From assembly GCA_031269335.1 (NCBI GenBank), contig JAISZI010000031.1:1-64000 (forward strand): DNA of 64,000 bases, read 5' to 3'. The stretch comes from Puniceicoccales bacterium (lineage in GTDB: Bacteria; Verrucomicrobiota; Verrucomicrobiia; Opitutales; UBA953). The stretch's first letter is position 1. Each line of letters starts with the position of its first letter. The position numbers were made by a program, and so were the translations under genes. The notes under the pieces are model-generated. The model was not told the origin of the DNA. It did not search any database and saw only the letters and a program-made list of their open reading frames with translations. This document shows positions 56,994 to 64,000 of the stretch, in pieces.

Positions 56994-58190
56994 ATGAAAC
57001 GTAAGGAACCATCGTTTTTCCAACATTCGTTTTTTCATTTTTTAACGTTGTTGTTTTTTTCAACTGCGACCCTTGCTTCAACGGGCGCAGGTGTTGCGTC
57101 GCGTAGTGAAACAAAAGCGCCGTCGGTGCCCGCAGAAGAGGATTCAGGCGCGCCGATCGACCATGAAACTACTTTCGTTGTTATTGATTGGCTGACAGAT
57201 ATGGAAGAAGCGCGGGCACTCGCCAGCCAAACGGGACGAGACATCCTCGTCGCCTTTGTCGGCTCTGATCACAGTATTTGGAGCGGGCGTCTTGAAACGG
57301 AGGTCTTTTCGCATCCCGCCTTTGTCGCGAGTGTAAATAAGCACTTCGTCTGTGTATTAATAGATGATCCGCGCACCTATCGACTTCCCGAAGATGAAGA
57401 GCGTAAAAACACCGCCTTGAGGCAAGCGTGGCGGGTGCAAACAAACCCCACTGTATTCTTGGCGGACGAGACTGGGCGCCCTTACGCCGTCACTGGTTAC
57501 CGCAGCATTAGCGCGCCCGAATATGCGAACCATTTGCTTACGCTACGCACTATCCATGAGCAGCGGGACCGGTTTTTTGCGTCCGCAAAAGCAGCCGGTA
57601 GCGACACTGAGCGCGCGGTCATGTTTTCACGGGCATTGCGCGAAATGGACGAGACGATTGTCCGCTTTCATTACCGCAACGAGTTGATGGAGCTGCGCAA
57701 AATTGATCCCAAGGACTCAACGGGGCTAATCGGCGATATCGAATTTGTCCCCAGAATCACCCAGCTGCGCAACCACGTATTGCGGCTTGTTCGCCAAAAA
57801 AAATACCAAAACGCGACAGATGCGGTGGACACGTTTATCAGGAGGAACGCTCCCTCTGGCGAGCACTTGCAACGGGTGTTGTTTTTGAAATTGCCCGTCC
57901 ACGCTGCGTTTGGCGTGCGCGATCACGAAGCAATTTTACGGCTCATGGACACGATTATCGCCATCAATGCAGAAACGGAACACGGGAAGATGGCTGTCGA
58001 AGTGAAAGCAAACGCTAACGCATTGATTGAAACAGAACGGAAAAAGGCGGTGAACGAAAAAGCTGCGCGAAAGGGAAAAGAGAAATCACCCCCAAAAGAA
58101 ACGTCGAAATCGCCTGTAAAACCGCCCGCAAAAACACCGCCTGCGCCGCCACCCGCGAAAACACCGCCCGCGAAGTCGTCTGCAAAATGA
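56994..58190 (+). CDS. Thioredoxin-fold (Thioredoxin_7-like) secreted protein lacking the CxxC motif; Lys/Pro/Ala-rich tail
   Basis: WLTDMEEARALASQTGRDILVAFVGSDHSIWSGRLETEVFSHPAFVASVNKHFVCVLIDDP, NPTVFLADETGRPYAVTGYRS; tail KPPAKTPPAPPPAKTPPAKSSAK. Confidence 0.78.
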   Translation: MKRKEPSFFQHSFFHFLTLLFFSTATLASTGAGVASRSETKAPSVPAEEDSGAPIDHETTFVVIDWLTDMEEARALASQTGRDILVAFVGSDHSIWSGRLETEVFSHPAFVASVNKHFVCVLIDDPRTYRLPEDEERKNTALRQAWRVQTNPTVFLADETGRPYAVTGYRSISAPEYANHLLTLRTIHEQRDRFFASAKAAGSDTERAVMFSRALREMDETIVRFHYRNELMELRKIDPKDSTGLIGDIEFVPRITQLRNHVLRLVRQKKYQNATDAVDTFIRRNAPSGEHLQRVLFLKLPVHAAFGVRDHEAILRLMDTIIAINAETEHGKMAVEVKANANALIETERKKAVNEKAARKGKEKSPPKETSKSPVKPPAKTPPAPPPAKTPPAKSSAK

Positions 58191-59887
58191 GAGCACGGGC
58201 GCGGAAAATTTTTCGGGGCGGTATCGGCGCCGTTGTCGTCGCCGTTGTCGCTGCCGTGATCTTTGTGAAAGCGACCCCGTTTGGCGGGCGAGGCGTGACG
58301 CGTGTCGTTGACCGGGCGACGGCTGCGGGCGTGTTGCTTCTCAACAACAGTGCGGAACCCGTCTCGCTTGATCCGCAGGTTGTCACCGGTGCGGCTGACA
58401 TGCGCATTGCGCGGGCACTTTTCGAGGGGTTGCTCGTCAACGACCCTATCAGCCTTGAGCCGCGCCCTGCGGCGGCGGTGCGCTACGAAGTCAGTGATAG
58501 CGGGCTTGAATATACTTTTCATCTGCGAGCCGGTTTGCGCTGGTCGGACGGGGAGCGAATCACCAGTGCCGACTTTCTTTTTGCGTGGCAACGCGTGCTT
58601 AGCCCCCGCTTCGCCTCGCCCAATGCCTCGATGTTTTTTGTCGTGAAGAACGCCCGTGCTTTTTACGAAGGGCGTCTGCGTGCGTTTAGTGACACTGGTT
58701 TTTCCGCGCCCGATGCGCAGACAATTCGCATCAAAGTCGAGCATCCTTGCGCCACCTTACCCTTGCTTCTTTGCCATCCCGCATGGGCACCCGTTCCCCG
58801 CCATGTTATTCTCCGTTATGGAGTTGCGGACGCGCCCGGGACGGCTTGGACGCGCCCCGGGCGCATTGCCGGCAATGGCGCCTTTCGCCTCAAGACGTGG
58901 AAGGTTGCCGACCGAATCGAAGTTGAGCGCAATCCCTTTTATTGGAACGATGCCGCCACGCGGCTCAACGGCGTTAAATTTTTTGCGATAACCGACGCGC
59001 TCGCCGAAGAACGCGCTTTTCGCGGTGGTTTGCTGCACATCACGAGCACCGTTCCCCCGATGAAAGTGGCAACCCTGCGCGCTGCCGGGGACGCCGCGCT
59101 ACGCCTCGACCCGTTTTTTTCGACGACCTTTATCCGCGTGAACACCCGGATTCCCCCGCTCAACGATGTGCGCGTGCGCCGTGCGCTTTCGCTTGCCCTG
59201 CGCCGGAGCGAGATCACGGAGCACGTCATGCGCGCTGGGGAAGTGCCCGCCTTTTGTCTAACTCCTGATGGTGTATCGGGATACACCTGCGCTGCGCACC
59301 TTGCCGAAGACGTTGCCGAAGCGCGGCGGTTGCTTGCGGAAGCGGGTTATCCCAACGGCGCCGGGTTCCCCGTCCTCAACTATCTTTACAATGATCACGA
59401 GACGAGCCGCCTGATTGCGCAGGCATTGCAAGAGATGTGGGCGAGCAAACTCGGCATCCGCGTAGAATTATCCAGCCGCGAGTGGAAGGTGTATAAGCGC
59501 GCCGTTGAGAGCGGGGAGTATCAACTCGCCCGTTCGGCGTGGAGCGGCGATTACCCCGATCCCGCCAGTTTCCTCGAACTTTTCACTGCGCACTCCGAAC
59601 AAAATCAAACCGGCTGGCAGGATGCCGCGTTTGACAAAGCTGTTGGCGCCGCTCTGCGTGCCCCTTTGCCCGCCGCCCGCCTCGCCCATTTTCAAGAAGC
59701 GGAAGCGCGCTTGCTCGACAGGCTTCCCGTGATACCGATAGCGCACAACCGCAACAAGTTCCTCATTCGAGCAGAAGTGCGCGGCTGGCATCCCAACGTG
59801 CTCGACATACAATCTTTGACAGCGGTCTGGCTCGAAAAAGAGCAACCTTGCCCGTCCGCTTCCCCCGTGGCAAAAGCTGCCCGATGA
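58187..59887 (+). CDS. Peptide ABC transporter substrate-binding protein (OppA/SBP_bac_5 family)
   Basis: AEPVSLDPQVVTGAADMRIARALFEGL, YTFHLRAGLRWSDGERITSADFLFAWQRVL; 4-bp ATGA overlap with upstream gene. Confidence 0.93.
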   Translation: MRARARKIFRGGIGAVVVAVVAAVIFVKATPFGGRGVTRVVDRATAAGVLLLNNSAEPVSLDPQVVTGAADMRIARALFEGLLVNDPISLEPRPAAAVRYEVSDSGLEYTFHLRAGLRWSDGERITSADFLFAWQRVLSPRFASPNASMFFVVKNARAFYEGRLRAFSDTGFSAPDAQTIRIKVEHPCATLPLLLCHPAWAPVPRHVILRYGVADAPGTAWTRPGRIAGNGAFRLKTWKVADRIEVERNPFYWNDAATRLNGVKFFAITDALAEERAFRGGLLHITSTVPPMKVATLRAAGDAALRLDPFFSTTFIRVNTRIPPLNDVRVRRALSLALRRSEITEHVMRAGEVPAFCLTPDGVSGYTCAAHLAEDVAEARRLLAEAGYPNGAGFPVLNYLYNDHETSRLIAQALQEMWASKLGIRVELSSREWKVYKRAVESGEYQLARSAWSGDYPDPASFLELFTAHSEQNQTGWQDAAFDKAVGAALRAPLPAARLAHFQEAEARLLDRLPVIPIAHNRNKFLIRAEVRGWHPNVLDIQSLTAVWLEKEQPCPSASPVAKAAR

Positions 59888-60465
59888 AAATCGCCATTCT
59901 CGCATCCGGGCGCGGTTCCAACGCCGAAGCCATCCTCGCCGCACAGGAGGCAGGTCAGTTAGGAAATGCCCGCGTGAACGCGCTCTTTTGCGACGTCCCC
60001 GGTGCCCCTGTTCTTGGCATCGGTGCGCGTTTTGGGGTGCCGACCTACCAACCGCCTGCGGGAGTGTTCAAAACAAAGTTTTCTCCCGAAGTGGAACTCG
60101 CATGGGCGCAGGCAATCCGCGAAACCGGCGCAGACTTTCTCGTGCTCGCCGGTTTCATGCGCGTCATCAAACAAGCTCTCCTTGAATCTTTTCCGAATCG
60201 CATCATCAATCTTCACCCCAGCCTCCTTCCGGCATTTGCGGGGTTGGACGCCATCGGGCAAGCGTGGCGGCACGGCGTCAAAATAACCGGTTGCACCGTC
60301 CATTATGTCAACGCCACCGTGGACGGCGGAACTATCATTGAGCAAGAAGCCGTGCGCCGCACGGACGACGACACGATGGAAACGTTTGCCGCAAAAATAC
60401 ACGCCGCCGAGCACCGTCTTCTCCCTGCCGTAATCCGCCGTTTAAGTGAGCGCGAAGCGGCGTAA
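59884..60465 (+). CDS. purN: Phosphoribosylglycinamide formyltransferase
   Basis: MKIAILASGRGSNAEAIL, FLVLAGFMRVI, RIINLHPSLLPAFAGLDAIGQAW, GCTVHYVNATVDGGTII; 4-bp overlap with upstream gene. Confidence 0.94.
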   Translation: MKIAILASGRGSNAEAILAAQEAGQLGNARVNALFCDVPGAPVLGIGARFGVPTYQPPAGVFKTKFSPEVELAWAQAIRETGADFLVLAGFMRVIKQALLESFPNRIINLHPSLLPAFAGLDAIGQAWRHGVKITGCTVHYVNATVDGGTIIEQEAVRRTDDDTMETFAAKIHAAEHRLLPAVIRRLSEREAA

Positions 60466-60497
60466 ATTGACGAAGAAGACGGGCGGCGGTCGTTTTT

Positions 60498-62291
60498 TTA
60501 ACCGTAGAGCGGACCGAAATTCGCGCAGGCGCGAAAATCCGCGCTTTCGAGGCAAGCGGTGCCAAAGGAGTTCCAGACCGCCGGGCGGAAGATGCGGGAA
60601 TCGTCTATGTTGTGCATATAGACGGGGATGCGCAAAATGGCAGCGAGGGCGAGAAGTTGCGCGCCGATGTGGCCGTAGCTGATTGAACCGTGGTTGGCTC
60701 CCCAGTGGTTCATGACGCTGTAAACGTCTTTGAATGCGTTAGTTTTGAAAAGACGCGGGGCAAACCACGTAGTCGGCCATGTCCAGTCTGTGCGCAGATC
60801 AAGGGCGTTGTGGACATCTGTCGGGAGGCTGACCGTCCAGCCTTCAGCGATTTGCAAGACGGGACCGAGACCTTTGACGAAGTTGAGCCGGGTGAGTGTC
60901 ACCGGCATCTCGCCGAGCGTGATGAATTTTGATGACCAACCTCCGCCGGGGAAATACTCCGTGACGGAAGGGTGCCACGTGGTGGCGGCGAGGCACTTCT
61001 CGACTTCTTCGGGGGAAATTTCCCAATGGGGTTTCATGGCTGGGGCACCGTTGAGACTCTGGCGTCCGGAGCCGTCAAGGGCGGCGGCACCGGAATTGAT
61101 AAGGTGAATGATGCCGTTTTCGGCGCGACCATCGAGGGTGTGTCCGGTGACGCGTTTGACGGCGGTCGGACTCCAATAAGTGCGCACATCGGCAAAGACT
61201 TGGGCGGTATTCGTGAGCAGGTGACCGAACAACATGGAAACGGCGTTGAGGGCGTCATTTTCCGTGGCGACAACACGCGGGCGGCGGGTGCCGTTCCAGT
61301 CGAAGGAGGAGTTGAGGATAGCCTCCATGAAGTCGCCGTTAGGGTTGCCGTCCGTCCACTGCCGTTGCCCTTGGAAGCCTGCGGCAATGGCGTTGCGCCC
61401 CTGGGCTTCTTCAAACCAACCGATTTTGGCGAGAGCCGGGTTGCCGTCCATGATATCGCGGACGATGAGTGCCATTTTAACGGATTCGTCCCATTCAAGA
61501 TCGAGGTGGGAACGCGAGCGAACGGAGGCGCCGGTGTTTTTGTCACTGCCTTCTTTGCAATGCGAGGCGACCCAGCCGCGGGCGAGCGTGTATTCTTCGC
61601 TGTCGTAGATTTTGGCATCTATGCGGCGGCGGATTTCACTCATATCGAGGCACTCGACGCGCATGCCGAGGTGGCGTTCGAGGAACTCGTGGTTAAGGGT
61701 GGAACCGGCGATGCCCATAGAAGTTCCGCCGATGGAAACGTAGGATTTGCCCCGCATAAGGGCGGCGGCGAGAGCGGCTTGGGTGAAAACGAGGAGCTTT
61801 TCGCGCACGTCGTCGGGGAGCACTGTGTCGTCGGCGTCGAGCACGTCGTGCCCGTAGATGCCGAAGGCGGGTAGCCCTTTTTGCGCGTGCGCTGCGAGGA
61901 CAGCGGCGAGATAGACCGCTCCCGGACGTTCGGTGCCATTGAAACCGAAGACGGCTTTTGGCGTAAGCGGGTCCATGTCCATCGTTTCGGAACCGTAACA
62001 CCAACATTGGGTAACGGTGATGGAGACGCCGACGTTCTCGTGGCGGAATTTTTCGGCGCACGCAGCGGCTTCGGCAACACCGCCGATAGTAGTATCGGCG
62101 ATGACGCAGCGGACCGGATCGCCGTCGGGCAGGCGAATCGAGCTGGAAATGAGGTGCGCCACGGTTTTGGCGAGCGACATGGTTCTCTCTTCGAGAGACT
62201 CGCGGACGCCGCGGCGACGCCCGTCAATGACGGGACGGATTCCGACGGCTGGTGCAGAAGCGGCGGAGAATTTTTTGGTGTTTGAACTCAT
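60498..62291 (-). CDS. fucI: L-fucose isomerase
   Basis: [90 protein letters not shown]. Confidence 0.95.
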   Translation of the reverse strand: MSSNTKKFSAASAPAVGIRPVIDGRRRGVRESLEERTMSLAKTVAHLISSSIRLPDGDPVRCVIADTTIGGVAEAAACAEKFRHENVGVSITVTQCWCYGSETMDMDPLTPKAVFGFNGTERPGAVYLAAVLAAHAQKGLPAFGIYGHDVLDADDTVLPDDVREKLLVFTQAALAAALMRGKSYVSIGGTSMGIAGSTLNHEFLERHLGMRVECLDMSEIRRRIDAKIYDSEEYTLARGWVASHCKEGSDKNTGASVRSRSHLDLEWDESVKMALIVRDIMDGNPALAKIGWFEEAQGRNAIAAGFQGQRQWTDGNPNGDFMEAILNSSFDWNGTRRPRVVATENDALNAVSMLFGHLLTNTAQVFADVRTYWSPTAVKRVTGHTLDGRAENGIIHLINSGAAALDGSGRQSLNGAPAMKPHWEISPEEVEKCLAATTWHPSVTEYFPGGGWSSKFITLGEMPVTLTRLNFVKGLGPVLQIAEGWTVSLPTDVHNALDLRTDWTWPTTWFAPRLFKTNAFKDVYSVMNHWGANHGSISYGHIGAQLLALAAILRIPVYMHNIDDSRIFRPAVWNSFGTACLESADFRACANFGPLYG

Positions 62292-62315
62292 GGTAGTGGT
62301 GGTGGTGGTGGTGAT
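62292..62315. repeat. (GTG)n/(CAC)n trinucleotide tract directly upstream of the fucI start codon
   Basis: Minus strand reads ...CATCACCACCACCACCACCACTACC-ATG (fucI start). Confidence 0.85.
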
Positions 62316-62338
62316 GTTTGTTTCTACGGTTGTGATGG

Positions 62339-63829
62339 TTACGGATTGCCCGCTGTGCGGTGAAGCGTGGAAGCGGAGCCGGTAAATTCATCCCAGAGGG
62401 CGGTGTTGGCTGGCTCTCGCGTGCGGGTGGGGAAGGAAGCGGAGACAAGACGGCGACCCTCTTCAATACTGGCGACGCAGCCCGAAGCAAGGAGCTGCAT
62501 GAGGACGTTGCCGAGGGAAGCGGCTTCGTCGGAGCCTTCGGTGACGGGCAGACCGGACGCATCGGCAGTGAGTTGGGAAAGGAGCGTATCGCGAACGCCG
62601 CCGCCGACGATGCAGAGCGAGTCGGGAGCATTGCCGATGTGGCGGGAAATTTTTTCGAGTGCGCTTCGGTAATTGAGGGCGAGGCCTTCGTAGATGGCGC
62701 GAAGAATTTCCCCGCGAGAAGTGGGAACGTGTTGGTCGTGGTCGCGGCACCAAGCAGCGATGCGCGCCGGCATGGAACCGGGGGCGGCAAGCTCAGGCGC
62801 ATCTACATCCAACTTGTTCACGAAGGCGGGTGCCTCGGAACACCAATGCGAGATTTGCGCAAAGTCCGTCGGGGCACCATCTTCCATTTCCCATTGGCGG
62901 CGACATTCTTGGACAAGCCAAAGACCGGCACTATTCTTCTGAAAACGAATTTTGCCCCCTACGCCCGCTTCATTTGTGAAAGAGTCGGCGAGTGCCGCCG
63001 GAGTGGTGACCGGTAAATCCGTTTCAACGCCAAGGAGCGACCATGTGCCAGAGCTAAGAAACGCGCCGCCGGCAGGCAAGGCGGGCAAGGCAGCCACGGC
63101 ACTCGCGGTATCGTGCCCGGCAATGGCGAAAACGGGCGGCGGCGCACCGTGGGCAACGTCGGCAAGCACCGTCGCCGGAGCAAGCCGGACCCCCGGTGGC
63201 GTGAGCGCGCCAAAAAGACCTCGGTCGATCCCTAAAGCGTCCATGACGTCTGTCGCCCATTCCCGTCGGAGCGGATCGTAGAGGGCGCTTGTGCTGGCTA
63301 TTGTCTGTTCGCAAGCCCGTTCGCCACAAAGGAGATAGTTAAAAAAATCGGGAAGAAAAAGAAGGTGGTCGGAGGCGGACAAGAGAGCGGGCTGTTCGCG
63401 GCGGTGTGCAAGCAATTGGCAAGCCGTAGTGATGGGTGCCGGTTGCGCGCCGGTGCGTGCAAAATGCGTCTCCTGCGGAATGAGCGTATCCATGAGGCTG
63501 GGCATTTCGCGTGTGCGCGGGTCGCGATAAGAACGCGGGAAACAAACCGGGTTTCCAGCAGCATCAATCAAGGCGTAATCGACACCCCACGTAGCGACAC
63601 CGATGCCGGCAACCGCTTCACCGTGGTCTGCCAATGCTTTGCGCAGCCCTTCGAGCGTCTCTCGATACAGCGCAACGATGTCCCAATAGAGACCGCCACG
63701 CAATTCAACGGCACCATTGCGAAAGCGGCGTGCGACTTCCATTCGCAGCTTGCTTCCATCAAAGTGGCAAACGGTGACCCGTCCGCTGCCCGCACCCAGA
63801 TCAACTGCGAGAAACACCTTCGTTTTCAT
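62339..63829 (-). CDS. FGGY carbohydrate kinase, L-fuculokinase/rhamnulokinase-like
   Basis: [88 protein letters not shown]; adjacent to fucI. Confidence 0.9.
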   Translation of the reverse strand: MKTKVFLAVDLGAGSGRVTVCHFDGSKLRMEVARRFRNGAVELRGGLYWDIVALYRETLEGLRKALADHGEAVAGIGVATWGVDYALIDAAGNPVCFPRSYRDPRTREMPSLMDTLIPQETHFARTGAQPAPITTACQLLAHRREQPALLSASDHLLFLPDFFNYLLCGERACEQTIASTSALYDPLRREWATDVMDALGIDRGLFGALTPPGVRLAPATVLADVAHGAPPPVFAIAGHDTASAVAALPALPAGGAFLSSGTWSLLGVETDLPVTTPAALADSFTNEAGVGGKIRFQKNSAGLWLVQECRRQWEMEDGAPTDFAQISHWCSEAPAFVNKLDVDAPELAAPGSMPARIAAWCRDHDQHVPTSRGEILRAIYEGLALNYRSALEKISRHIGNAPDSLCIVGGGVRDTLLSQLTADASGLPVTEGSDEAASLGNVLMQLLASGCVASIEEGRRLVSASFPTRTREPANTALWDEFTGSASTLHRTAGNP

Positions 63830-63901
63830 CAAGGCAAAAGCTGCCGGACAATGTCCGAAAAACAATAAAAAAACGCCCGCCGACGGAAATAATAGGAGAG
63901 G

Positions 63902-63950
63902 AAAGCCCCCGCAGAGAACGGTGGGCACAGCACTTGCTCTGGCTTGGGGT
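63902..63950 (-). repeat. Family D repeat copy upstream of the kinase gene
   Basis: cccccgcagagaacggtgggcacagcacttgctctggcttggg; reverse complement matches agccagagcaagtgctgtgc... at about 46390. Confidence 0.7.
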
Positions 63951-64000
63951 CACACAAGGTAATGAAGCTATTTTGAAGATAGTTTTTGAATAAAACACAC

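Overview
The window is a gene-dense, moderately GC-rich bacterial chromosome segment. Gene content and protein style suggest a Verrucomicrobiota/Opitutales-like Gram-negative; this lineage call is inference only. Most of it is core metabolism and housekeeping: an RluA-type pseudouridine synthase, nuoF, murJ, pgi, rpsA, ruvX, a family-4-like uracil-DNA glycosylase, bamA, dnaB, proA, dapB, ispH, ogt, comF, a YtqB/MnmM-like methylase, an aspartate kinase, holA, a divergent purA, rlmN, metG, an isochorismate synthase, folC, an OppA-like binding protein, purN, fucI and a fuculo/rhamnulokinase. Accessory content includes a 4174-aa autotransporter, a cyclophilin-type PPIase fused to an autotransporter barrel, a GH29+GH95-like fucosidase fusion with an internal duplication at the domain junction, an Rpn/PD-(D/E)XK protein, and an AAA-ATPase/PD-(D/E)XK (DUF1703-like) gene bracketed by inverted repeats. 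At least four families of dispersed palindromic repeats are visible. One (CCCAGGGC-GTT-GCCCTGGG plus GCCCC-GTT-GGGGC hairpins) forms two large mirrored arrays at about 0.1-0.7 kb and 54-54.9 kb, and a single copy supplies the C-terminus of RlmN. Other notable structures are a 166-bp near-perfect long hairpin just after the PPIase-autotransporter stop codon and a small CRISPR-like trio of 37-bp repeats near 55.3 kb with no cas genes. No tRNA or rRNA genes were recognised. All family calls come from motif recognition by eye; no searches were run.
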